Source: Bacteroidota bacterium (lineage in GTDB: Bacteria; Bacteroidota; Bacteroidia; B-17B0; Aurantibacillaceae). From it: a stretch of 64,000 bases of DNA. The stretch covers positions 34,154 to 98,153 of the forward strand of contig JANYGK010000078.1 of assembly GCA_025362395.1 (NCBI GenBank). Reading direction: 5' to 3'. The position numbers and the translations under genes are program-made. Positions 16,396 through 24,010 of the stretch are shown here, in pieces (within the stretch, counting starts at the first letter, position 1; every line of letters starts with the position of its first letter). A model generated the notes under the pieces. That model made no database searches and was not told the DNA's origin. It worked only from the letters and a program-made list of their open reading frames with translations.

Positions 16396-17202
16396 TTATT
16401 TAATTGCTAATTCCTTGGCTCTTTTTTCCGCATTACTAATGGCTTCTATAATAACATTGCTCAAATTACGCTCCTCAAATATTTTTAAAGCGGCCTCTGT
16501 AGTTCCTCCTTTAGAAGTAACGGAAGCAATATATTCATCAGGTGTTTTTTGTCCATTATTAATTAAATGAAAAGAACCAAGCATGGTTTGTTTAGTCAAA
16601 ATAGATGCCACATGTTCGTCTAACCCCAAATGAATGCCGGCCTCTATTAAGCTTTTCATAAAATAGAAAAAATAAGCCGGGCCGCTGCCGCTTAATGCTG
16701 TAACCGCGTTTAGTTGCTGCTCTTCCTTTAAATACAATGTTCTGCCGGTGGTTGACAGTAAATTTTCTACCAACCTAATTTGATCATGCGTTAATTCGGC
16801 CGACGGAGTAAACGCTGTCATGCCCATACTTATTTCCACCGGTAAATTAGGCATGGCGCGTACAATAAATTTATGATCCAATTCACTTTGTATAAACGAT
16901 ATTTCGGTGCCGGCCATAATAGACAGTATCACACTGTTTTCATGAGTAACTTTTTTCAACTCTTTGGCCAGTGTTTTAAAATCCTGCGGTTTAACGGCCA
17001 GTATAACAATATTGCATTCTTTTATTAAAGCATTATTTACGGTTACTACTTTACCTATATTTAATGAAGACAATACGTTTTGTCGCTCTTCATTTTTTTC
17101 AACAAGCAGCAAATTTTCTTTGGTAGTAATTTTATATCTTAAAAAAGAATTAGCATATATGAGACCCATATTACCGCATCCTATAATGGCTATTTTATTC
17201 AT
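16396..17202 (-). CDS. proC: Pyrroline-5-carboxylate reductase
   Basis: This 268-residue enzyme catalyses the last step of proline synthesis. The N-terminal NAD(P)-binding Rossmann fold begins IIGCGNMG (residues 6-13). The substrate-binding C-terminal helical domain carries the signature 'ALSGSGPAYFFYFMKSLIEA' and 'SVTSKGGTTEAALKIFEE'. 'RAMPNLPVEISMGMTAF' joins the two. The length is normal. It overlaps the preceding 80-residue gene by 4 bp (ATGA) and is followed by a small membrane protein gene. No proA or proB is nearby. Confidence 0.94.
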   Translation of the reverse strand: MNKIAIIGCGNMGLIYANSFLRYKITTKENLLLVEKNEERQNVLSSLNIGKVVTVNNALIKECNIVILAVKPQDFKTLAKELKKVTHENSVILSIMAGTEISFIQSELDHKFIVRAMPNLPVEISMGMTAFTPSAELTHDQIRLVENLLSTTGRTLYLKEEQQLNAVTALSGSGPAYFFYFMKSLIEAGIHLGLDEHVASILTKQTMLGSFHLINNGQKTPDEYIASVTSKGGTTEAALKIFEERNLSNVIIEAISNAEKRAKELAIK

Positions 17203-17441
17203 CCGTTATTTAATTGATATTCGTATTCCTGCTCCTGTATTACCTCTGCGGTGTTTGGCGTATCATTAAGCAAATCATACATAAAATTACGATCGGGTAA
17301 AATTTTAGCTTTATGACGCATTATTAATTTCTTTTTACCGATAAAGCTGATCTCCTCAAACTCTTCGGGATTTATGAGTTTAAAAAAATGCTTGTTGTTT
17401 TTATATTTCCTGAATTGAGGAAACTGTATACTATCGGGCAT
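17199..17441 (-). CDS. Small conserved-looking hypothetical protein upstream of proC
   Basis: This 80-residue charged soluble protein has no signal peptide or membrane segment. Lys-rich stretches (FRKYKNNKHFFK, GKKKLIMRHKAK) are followed by an acidic Gln/Glu tail. Its stop overlaps the proC start by 4 bp in the ATGA arrangement, which argues for a real translated frame. The phrase 'FPQFRKYKNNKHFFKLINPE' suggests a structured N-terminus. I do not recognise a family, and no function is proposed. Confidence 0.62.
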   Translation of the reverse strand: MPDSIQFPQFRKYKNNKHFFKLINPEEFEEISFIGKKKLIMRHKAKILPDRNFMYDLLNDTPNTAEVIQEQEYEYQLNNG

Positions 17442-17489
17442 ATCATGTGTTACAATTATTTCTTATTCTTTTACTTAAGGAAAAAAACT

Positions 17490-17526
17490 TATGTATAAAA
17501 AACGCCCTGCAAATTTGCAAGGCGTT
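17490..17526 (-). terminator. Terminator of the GT117 gene (minus-strand specific)
   Basis: The near-palindrome at 17501-17526 has arms AACGCCCTGCAAA and TTTGCAAGGCGTT. The single non-complementary position is C-A if transcribed from plus, but a permitted U-G wobble if transcribed from minus. On the minus strand the hairpin is followed by UUUUUA and a further U-run. It lies 13 bp after the stop of the 1092-residue gene. Confidence 0.8.
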
Positions 17527-17538
17527 GATCAATTTATT

Positions 17539-20500
17539 TTATTGTATCTCCTGCGGAATTTGCTGTTGCGGTTGCTTTTCAGGCATGAGCTCCTCCATGG
17601 GGACAATAGCCGTTAAGCGCTTCATTAATTCTTTAGAATAAGGTTCTTGTTTAAACTGCTCAGACAGCATAACCAAGCGGCGCATAATTTCTTTTGCCTG
17701 ACCTATTTCTCTTCCAAATGCCGCACGGTGAACAGGTTTTTGAGCATTGTATACTTTCAGATCATTCTCATAAATATCGAACAACTTAGTAGAAAGCTCA
17801 GTTGCTTTTTTCATGTTTCCAAGTTGATAATACCCTGCAATAATCGTGTATATAGTAGCTTCATAACGTACGTTTTCATCAGGAATTTTTTCAAGACACA
17901 GATCCAATACTTTTTCCGCTTTTTGTTTTTGGCCTTTATTAATTAAAGCGCCCGCTAATGTAGCCATCTGCATACGCATATTCGATGCCATCCGCGTACA
18001 GTTTTCATCAAGGCTGACCCCTTGTTTATCCAAACCGCCCCAAACAAATTTATTAACGATATTATCATACATCACATCTGTATTTACCCTTCCGCCCTGC
18101 TGCATTTCCGCTTCCGTATTTTTAATAGGCGTTAAGCGATAGGCTAATCCTTCTAACTGGAAATATTCTTCCATTCCTAAATACGCTTCTGCTCCCGTAG
18201 TAACTGCAAAATAAATCGGGCGTTTCCAATTATTATGAGCAATCAGATCAAGCACCATTAAATCGTTTTTAGTTAAGTAAGACCTGGTAATACTCCATTT
18301 GATATTTTTTACTAAACGCGCTGTATCCTTTACGGTAATTACTTTTTCGCGCATAACAGCGGCAGAATCTACAGGTACATAAAACGTTTTGCTTGGTAAA
18401 TAATCCAATGGCTTGCCATAACCTTCGTATTTATTGGCAATGTCATCAGACTCCACAAACTCAATGGCTTTTTTCAAATTCATTGGTCCCGCGCCTTTAT
18501 CCATAATATACACCACATCACGGGTTCCCTGTACATATTTTTCTGCGGGAATGGTAAACGGCACCGGCGCCGATTCGTAAGCTGCACGGCGCATTTGGTT
18601 AATGTACCAGTCTGTTTGTAATAAACTTAAATTTACAACACGTACATCTGTTCTCACACCTTCTACTTCCTGCGCATACCATAAAGGGAATGTATCGTTA
18701 TCACCATTAGTAAATAAAATAGCATTCGGTGCACAGGAATTTAAATAATTCACGGCGAAATCGCGGCTCATGGTTCTTTTTGAACGGTTGTGGTCATCCC
18801 AACCTTCAGCCCCCATAAGGGTAGGAATAATTAATCCTATTCCAATAGCAATAGCGGCGGCACTTTTAGCGCTACTTTTTCTGCTTAACAGGTCAAAAAT
18901 AAATAATACGCCAAAGCCTATCCAAAATGCAAAGGCATAAAATGAGGCTGCATAGGCATAATCTCGTTCACGGGGCTGGTAAGGATATTGATTTAAATAA
19001 AATACAATGGCAAAACCCGTTAATAGAAACAATAAGGATACTACCCAAAAATCGGGCTTATGTTTCCTATATTGAAATATAAATCCTAAAATACCCAATA
19101 GGAAAGGCAAGGCGTAAAAAGAATTACTTGCTTTGTTATCAGAAGCTTGGTGAGGGATTAAAGAAGTATCACTGTCTAAAAATACGTCATCTAAGCCTTT
19201 AATGCCCGTTTTCCAGTTTCCCTCTAAAGGATTACCGTTTAAGCCTTGTATATCATTTTGGCGGCCAATAAAATTCCACGCAAAATAACGCAGGTACATG
19301 TATTTAACCTGGTAATTTACAAAGTAAGTAAGGTTAGCCATGAAGGAAGGAATTTGTACTTCCTCCATTTCACCCGATTGTTCGTTTTGTTTTACTTTTG
19401 TTTTATGATGCTTCTGCACATCGCCCCAATAGCGATAGGCCGCTTCATGGTTGCCTTGCTGACTCCACATACGGGGGAAAACAGTTGTATACTCTTCTTC
19501 ATAAACCGGGATCGATTTTTTACGATCATCCGTTATTTTATATTTTTTAGACTTTTCATCCTTTGCATACACGGGTTCCCCGTCGCCAAAATATTGTTGT
19601 GATTTAGTTGGTGCATTATAGTATTGCCCTTTAATTAAGGGCCAGTCTCCATATTGCTCACGGTTTAAATATGACAACATAGTAATTGCATTTTCAGGAT
19701 CATTTTCATCCATTGGCGTATTGGCCTGTGAACGGATAATTAAAATAAAGAAAGAAGAATAGCCGATGATTAAGGTAGTAAAACTCACCAAAATAACGTT
19801 AAGTGTATTACCACTCCTGCTTTTTAGATAATGAATGCCGTACAACATACCGCCTAAAACAAGAACTCGGGTTAACATACCGGATCCTGAATAGGCTGAC
19901 ACCACTGCCAATAAAGCAAAAAGAATTCCTGTATAAAAGCCAAGCTTATACAAAGATTCTTTTTTGTTAATTGTGTAAGCGATTAAACTTCCTAACGAGG
20001 TGAACAATAACACAAAATAAATAATGGAGCCAATGTTAAAGTTCATTCCAAATTTGTTTACAAAAAAGATCTCATAATCAGCAGCAAATTTTACAATTTT
20101 CGGGATCATAATATTTTGAACCCCACCCAGTAATATCAAAGAAATAATACCCGTATAGATAAATGTTTTCCACTCGAACTTGTATTTTTTAAAATAATAA
20201 ATAAAACAAATGGCCGGTATAACCAATAAATTCAATAAATGGACGCCGATAGATAAACCCATTAAATAAGCAATAAGCACCAGCCAGCGCATAGCCCCTA
20301 TAGAATTTAATGAATCTTCCGCTTCCCATTTTAAGATAGCCCAAAATACAAGCGCCGTAAAGAAGGAAGACATAGCATAAACCTCACCCTCAACCGCTGA
20401 AAACCAAAAAGAATCAGAAAATGCATAAGCTAATCCACCCACTACACCCGCACCTAATACGGCCCATTGTTTTGGTTGAGTAAATTCCTCATTTGGTTTT

Positions 20501-20817
20501 AAGATCATTTTGATACTTAAACGCGTAATACTCCAGTATAAAAATAAAATGGTAAAAGAGCTGCATAATGCAGACATAATATTGATCATTTTACCCGCTA
20601 ATGCAGGATCTCCACCGGCAAGCAATGCAAAAAAACGACCTATCAACAAAAAGAAAGGCGCTCCCGGCGGATGCCCTACTTCTAACTTATAGGCACAGGC
20701 AATATACTCACCACAATCCCAAAAACTGGCGGTAGGCTCAATGGTTGCGCAAAACGTAAAAGTAGCAATGGCAAATACCAGCCAGCCAATAATGTTGTTG
20801 AGTTGTTTAAATTGCAT
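17539..20817 (-). CDS. DUF2723 / GT117-family membrane protein
   Basis: This very large (1092-residue) integral membrane protein begins with a DUF2723 domain: 'NNIIGWLVFAIATFTFCATI' and 'ASFWDCGEYIACAYKLEVGHPPGAPFFLLIGRFFALL' pattern pieces such as FWDCGEYIA and GHPPGAPFF. DUF2723 proteins have a GT-C glycosyltransferase-like fold (CAZy GT117). They are thought to transfer sugars from lipid carriers to exported proteins in Bacteroidota. About a dozen helices cover residues 5-360 and 580-690. The 'NGDNDTFPLWYAQEVEG' block starts the periplasmic C-terminal half, which ends in TPR-like helices (about 960-1040) and a Pro/Gln-rich tail. It is monocistronic, with its own terminator. Sugar donor and target are unknown. 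Confidence 0.87.
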   Translation of the reverse strand: MQFKQLNNIIGWLVFAIATFTFCATIEPTASFWDCGEYIACAYKLEVGHPPGAPFFLLIGRFFALLAGGDPALAGKMINIMSALCSSFTILFLYWSITRLSIKMILKPNEEFTQPKQWAVLGAGVVGGLAYAFSDSFWFSAVEGEVYAMSSFFTALVFWAILKWEAEDSLNSIGAMRWLVLIAYLMGLSIGVHLLNLLVIPAICFIYYFKKYKFEWKTFIYTGIISLILLGGVQNIMIPKIVKFAADYEIFFVNKFGMNFNIGSIIYFVLLFTSLGSLIAYTINKKESLYKLGFYTGILFALLAVVSAYSGSGMLTRVLVLGGMLYGIHYLKSRSGNTLNVILVSFTTLIIGYSSFFILIIRSQANTPMDENDPENAITMLSYLNREQYGDWPLIKGQYYNAPTKSQQYFGDGEPVYAKDEKSKKYKITDDRKKSIPVYEEEYTTVFPRMWSQQGNHEAAYRYWGDVQKHHKTKVKQNEQSGEMEEVQIPSFMANLTYFVNYQVKYMYLRYFAWNFIGRQNDIQGLNGNPLEGNWKTGIKGLDDVFLDSDTSLIPHQASDNKASNSFYALPFLLGILGFIFQYRKHKPDFWVVSLLFLLTGFAIVFYLNQYPYQPRERDYAYAASFYAFAFWIGFGVLFIFDLLSRKSSAKSAAAIAIGIGLIIPTLMGAEGWDDHNRSKRTMSRDFAVNYLNSCAPNAILFTNGDNDTFPLWYAQEVEGVRTDVRVVNLSLLQTDWYINQMRRAAYESAPVPFTIPAEKYVQGTRDVVYIMDKGAGPMNLKKAIEFVESDDIANKYEGYGKPLDYLPSKTFYVPVDSAAVMREKVITVKDTARLVKNIKWSITRSYLTKNDLMVLDLIAHNNWKRPIYFAVTTGAEAYLGMEEYFQLEGLAYRLTPIKNTEAEMQQGGRVNTDVMYDNIVNKFVWGGLDKQGVSLDENCTRMASNMRMQMATLAGALINKGQKQKAEKVLDLCLEKIPDENVRYEATIYTIIAGYYQLGNMKKATELSTKLFDIYENDLKVYNAQKPVHRAAFGREIGQAKEIMRRLVMLSEQFKQEPYSKELMKRLTAIVPMEELMPEKQPQQQIPQEIQ

Positions 20818-20899
20818 AAGTTGTTTCTATAATTCGATGAGATGCGAATTTAACTAAAATAAGAAAGCCAAGTAGCCGAATATTTTTTTTTATCATTTT

Positions 20900-20929
20900 T
20901 TTGTAAATCAAGATTAATTAGTATTTTTG
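20900..20929 (+). promoter_or_regulatory. Promoter of tRNA-Gln
   Basis: TTTG (20900-20903), an 18-nt spacer and TATTTTTG (20922-20929) match the Bacteroidota -33/-7 consensus exactly. The predicted start point falls roughly 20 nt before the mature tRNA. Confidence 0.75.
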
Positions 20930-20957
20930 TCGCCCAAACTTTTAAATAAGTTTAGAT

Positions 20958-21033
20958 TGTCTGATGGTGTAACTGGCAACACGACTGATTTTGGTTCAGT
21001 AGAGTCTAGGTTCGAGCCCTAGTCAGACAACCA
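20958..21033 (+). tRNA. tRNA-Gln (anticodon TTG)
   Basis: This 76-nt cloverleaf can be drawn completely. The acceptor stem is TGTCTGA/TCAGACA and the D stem GTGT/ACAC with an 8-nt loop. The anticodon stem is ACTGA/TCAGT with loop TTTTGGT (anticodon TTG at positions 34-36). The variable loop has 5 nt, and the T stem CTAGG/CCTAG has loop TTCGAGC. The discriminator is A and CCA is encoded. It reads CAA (and CAG by wobble). A terminator hairpin follows 45 bp later. Confidence 0.96.
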
Positions 21034-21078
21034 ACCTTAACGATTATTGGCAACTTATGCCGGTTTCCGAAAACAAAA

Positions 21079-21108
21079 AAGTCCTAAGAAGTTCTTAGGG
21101 CTTTTTTT
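21079..21108 (+). terminator. Intrinsic terminator after tRNA-Gln
   Basis: Stem AAGTCCTAAG (21079-21088) / CTTAGGGCTT (21094-21103) with one T-G wobble and a 5-nt loop, followed by a T-run to 21108. The right arm's CTT and the T-run are also the beginning of the left 21-bp direct repeat flanking rhuM. Confidence 0.85.
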
Positions 21109-21121
21109 ATGAAGCCAATTT
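21101..21121 (+). repeat. Left 21-bp direct repeat flanking the rhuM cassette
   Basis: This stretch begins CTTTTTTTATGAAGCC and ends AATTT, identical to 22290-22310, and lies exactly 1189 bp upstream of that copy. Read on the minus strand it contains the same K-L-A-S-stop-like 3' end (AAATTGGCTTCATAA) as the gene at 22296-23855. This copy looks like the original junction of that gene with the tRNA terminator. Confidence 0.85.
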
Positions 21122-21174
21122 AACGGCTAAATAACAAAATAGGCCTGAGGTTCGTTAATATGCTATAAAATGTA

Positions 21175-21201
21175 GCAATTAAAAGCTATATTTTTAATTG
21201 C
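21175..21201. promoter_or_regulatory. Perfect inverted repeat upstream of rhuM (candidate operator)
   Basis: GCAATTAAAA (21175-21184) and TTTTAATTGC (21192-21201) form a perfect 10-bp inverted repeat separated by 7 nt. It lies 37 bp before the rhuM ATG and 14 nt upstream of a -7-like TAGCTTTA (21215-21222). A dimeric repressor site or a hairpin are both possible; no T-run follows, so it is not a standard terminator. Confidence 0.5.
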
Positions 21202-21237
21202 ACACAAAGAGTATTAGCTTTATATCAAAATATCTTA

Positions 21238-22257
21238 ATGGAAATAGCGAATACAGATTTTCTTTTTTATTCGGGAAAAGACGGCAATACTAATATTGCA
21301 ATAATTGCTGATAGAGAATATGAAACTATATGGGCATCACAGAAAAATATTGCTGAAATTTTCGGAGTTGAAGCAAATACTATTAATTACCATATATCAG
21401 AAATTTATAAAACATCTGAATTACAACAAGATGGAACCACTCGAAAAATTCGAGTAGTTCAAACTGAAGGCAATAGAAAAGTAGAAAGAAATGTTGATTT
21501 TTATAACCTTGATATGATAATTGCGATAGGTTATAGAGTTAATTCTTTCCAAGCAACTCAATTTAGAATTTGGGCAACCAAAACCTTAAAAGAATATATA
21601 ATTAAGGGATTTGTTTTAGATGACGAACGATTAAAACAGGGCAAAGAATTATTCGGTAAAGATTATTTTACGGAATTACTCGAAAGGATTAGAGAAATCA
21701 GGGCATCAGAACGGATGTTTTACTTAAAAGTTACAGATCTATATGCTGAAAGTATTGATTATGATGCTCATTCACCAATTACTCAGAGATTTTATGCAAC
21801 TGTACAAAATAAACTTCACTGGGCTATACACAAGCATACAGCTGCTGAGCTAATTAAATTGAGAGCAAAAGCTAACCAACCAAATATGGGCTTGACTACT
21901 TGGAGAAATGTAAATAATGGTGGTAAGATTATAAAAACAGATATTACTATAGCTAAGAATTATTTAAAAAAAGAAGAGCTGGATGGATTGAATCGTTTAG
22001 TGTCAATGTATTTAGATTACGCAGAGAATTTCGTTAAAAGAGGAATCGTATTAAAAATGGCAGATTGGGCAGAAAAACTAGATTCGTTCTTACAATTTAA
22101 TGAATATGAATTAATAAATGACGCAGGGAATGTTAAGCATGAAATAGCTAGCAAACTGGCCGAAAAAGAATACACAAAATTCAGAATTAAACAGGATAAA
22201 GAGTTCAAATCAGATTTCGAAAAAACAATGGAAAAAATAAAAAAACTAAAAAATTAA
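21238..22257 (+). CDS. RhuM family protein
   Basis: This 339-residue protein matches the RhuM 'virulence protein' family. The N-terminus has the family opening 'WASQKNIAEIFGVEANTINYHI', a winged/HTH-like DNA-binding segment (residues 30-52). It is followed by 'YNLDMIIAIGYRVNS' and 'FRIWATKTLKEYIIKGFVLDDERLK' pieces such as RIWATKTLKEYI (about 114-125). The C-terminal half contains 'IREIRASERMFYLKVTDLYA' and 'WAIHKHTAAELI' and ends in a Lys-rich coiled stretch. RhuM genes are widespread in mobile and defence-island contexts, but their biochemical role is unproven. This copy is more AT-rich in feel than its neighbours and is bracketed by direct repeats, both signs of recent acquisition. Confidence 0.9.
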   Translation: MEIANTDFLFYSGKDGNTNIAIIADREYETIWASQKNIAEIFGVEANTINYHISEIYKTSELQQDGTTRKIRVVQTEGNRKVERNVDFYNLDMIIAIGYRVNSFQATQFRIWATKTLKEYIIKGFVLDDERLKQGKELFGKDYFTELLERIREIRASERMFYLKVTDLYAESIDYDAHSPITQRFYATVQNKLHWAIHKHTAAELIKLRAKANQPNMGLTTWRNVNNGGKIIKTDITIAKNYLKKEELDGLNRLVSMYLDYAENFVKRGIVLKMADWAEKLDSFLQFNEYELINDAGNVKHEIASKLAEKEYTKFRIKQDKEFKSDFEKTMEKIKKLKN

Positions 22258-22289
22258 TTATTTGATTTATAATTAATAACGAACCAAGA

Positions 22290-22310
22290 CTTTTTTTATG
22301 AAGCCAATTT
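22290..22310 (+). repeat. Right 21-bp direct repeat flanking the rhuM cassette
   Basis: This is identical to 21101-21121. On the minus strand it encodes the last codons and stop of the gene at 22296-23855, so insertion left that gene intact. After the repeat the two copies diverge at once (TAACCTCG here, AACGGC on the left). Confidence 0.85.
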
Positions 22311-23855
22311 TAACCTCGAACTAATTTTTTCTTTAATTAAGCTTTGAACGGATCGTTTTGTGATCTTACTCTCCAACCAAGAAATAATATCGAAATATAA
22401 GAAAGCTCTTTTTTCAAATTTATTTTTTTGTAATGATTTCATTTGTGCTTTCAAAAGTATAAATCTATTTTGCACGTTTTTGATTTCTCTTACTATTAAT
22501 AAGCCTTTTAAGAAATCGAGAATGTGTTTTTGGTATAAAGACAGATCACCTTTTTTAATGAAGTAACGGTATGTTGATCTGATATAGGTTTCAACCAAGT
22601 CATCGTTCCCTAGTTCGAAATGACTGATTAGTGAAAGGATGCGGGCAAAAGAATGCAGGTCTTCACGCAGTGCAATTTCACGCTCGTTGGTAATTTTATT
22701 TAACCAAGTTAATGCCGTTCTATAGTTTCCGCTGCCAAAGTATAAACAGGCAATTTTGTAATAGATTAATAATATAGAATGCTTATCAAGCTTTGTTACA
22801 AATTTATTGAGCTCGTTCTCTAAAGCAGCCACAATGCGGGTTCCTGACTTAAATTCCCCTAACATAAAATGGCGGTTCATTTCATGAATGTAGATGGCTT
22901 TAAATAAATTAAGGTTTAAGTTTTCCGTCAAAATAATTTTCTTTTCCCGCTTAATGGCAACTAAGCGTTTTAAGGTTTCTGTAAACTCTTTGTATTTGTA
23001 TAACTTGTTTTGCACGGCCAATAAGCTGTTCAGAGCCTTAATATACATTTCGGGCCTTACCGGCTGCATTTCGGGCTGCTCTTCAAATAAATCAACCCAT
23101 TTATTGGCATACACATATCCTTCTTTAAAATCGCGGATAAAAAAATAAAAGCTTACATACGATTTATACAGGTATAGTTTTTCCTGAAACGACAGTTCTT
23201 TGATAGCGTATACCGGCAGGCCGGCGTTAAAAAATGTGGTTACCTTTTCAAGGTCCTGTTTGTTTCTCACAAAGCCCGATTTAGTATAGTACGAATCAAG
23301 TTTAATAGAAAGATTAGAGAAAATATTGATATTCTTAATGCTCTCCGTTACCTTTACCGTTTCACTTATAATATGATTTACACGCTCTTCGTTGCCCGCG
23401 TCGAGTGTTTTAGAAATAACCAGTTTTTCAATATCTAAAATTTCCAATAAAAAAATAGACTGGTCATTGCTGACCGCCATTTTTTTAGCTTTGTCTATCA
23501 TTTTCACACACTCTCTATATAAACATTTGCTGTATAATAATCGGGCATAATCTATCAGCTCCATAATTTTAATGCTTCGTAAACTATCGCTGTTACACAA
23601 TCTCAGGCTTTTAAGCAACTGCATATAGAGATGTATTTTAAGATTTGGCAATTGCTTAGGATATAATGTTTTTTCCTTTTTTAAAATTTTCTCTTCATCA
23701 TATTCTTTTTGTTTTTCAATAGCATCGAACAGGATAATAAATTTTTTATCGCCTGTATTACCCAAGCGGGAAACATACAATTTAAAAAACCGTTTCTCAC
23801 CCTTTGATAACGCTTTTATAAGGTTGAATAATTGTTCAGATTTAACGTTAGACAT
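22296..23855 (-). CDS. Large alpha-helical hypothetical protein
   Basis: This 519-residue soluble protein is predicted to be almost wholly helical, with no signal peptide and no membrane segment. It begins 'SEQLFNLIKALSKGEKRFFK', a motif I associate with a Bacteroidota hypothetical family. Its repeating helix pairs resemble degenerate TPR/HAT units (for example 'YARLLYSKCLYRECVKMIDK' and 'YFGSGNYRTALTWLNKITNE'). Basic residues are abundant (many KK/KR pairs). No catalytic motif is visible. Its extreme 3' end lies within the right direct repeat of the rhuM cassette. A scaffold or regulatory role is plausible but unproven. Confidence 0.85.
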   Translation of the reverse strand: MSNVKSEQLFNLIKALSKGEKRFFKLYVSRLGNTGDKKFIILFDAIEKQKEYDEEKILKKEKTLYPKQLPNLKIHLYMQLLKSLRLCNSDSLRSIKIMELIDYARLLYSKCLYRECVKMIDKAKKMAVSNDQSIFLLEILDIEKLVISKTLDAGNEERVNHIISETVKVTESIKNINIFSNLSIKLDSYYTKSGFVRNKQDLEKVTTFFNAGLPVYAIKELSFQEKLYLYKSYVSFYFFIRDFKEGYVYANKWVDLFEEQPEMQPVRPEMYIKALNSLLAVQNKLYKYKEFTETLKRLVAIKREKKIILTENLNLNLFKAIYIHEMNRHFMLGEFKSGTRIVAALENELNKFVTKLDKHSILLIYYKIACLYFGSGNYRTALTWLNKITNEREIALREDLHSFARILSLISHFELGNDDLVETYIRSTYRYFIKKGDLSLYQKHILDFLKGLLIVREIKNVQNRFILLKAQMKSLQKNKFEKRAFLYFDIISWLESKITKRSVQSLIKEKISSRLKLAS

Positions 23856-23956
23856 CGTATAATTAAAAAATAAAAATCTATATTTTAAAGGTTATACATC
23901 AAAATTATGAAATAATAGTATAGTTTACGCATCATATCATATTTTTATTTTAATTC

Positions 23957-23985
23957 TTTACTGCCAAACTGCCTGAATATCTTTG
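23957..23985 (+). promoter_or_regulatory. Promoter of fabH
   Basis: TATCTTTG (23978-23985) matches TAnnTTTG exactly. CTTTA ending at 23960 supplies a weak -33 element at a 17-nt spacing. The leader would be about 18 nt before ATG 24011. Confidence 0.55.
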
Positions 23986-24010
23986 TAAGACAAATCCTCA
24001 TTTAAACAAA

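Larger units (their letters stand above)
21101..22310. mobile_element. Putative 1.19-kb rhuM insertion cassette
   Basis: A single rhuM gene with its own upstream region is bounded by identical 21-bp direct repeats (21101-21121 and 22290-22310). Nine-base inverted copies GGTTCGTTA (21149-21157) and TAACGAACC (22277-22285) lie inside the boundaries. No transposase or integrase is present, so the mode of mobility is unknown. Site-specific recombination at a core overlapping a gene 3' end beside a tRNA is the best-fitting explanation. Deletion of a larger element down to rhuM is also possible. Confidence 0.5.

Noticed and set aside
21101..22310. Insertion sequence
   Set aside because: There is no transposase, the repeats are longer than usual target duplications, and rhuM is not a transposition protein; only a cassette of unknown mobility can be claimed.
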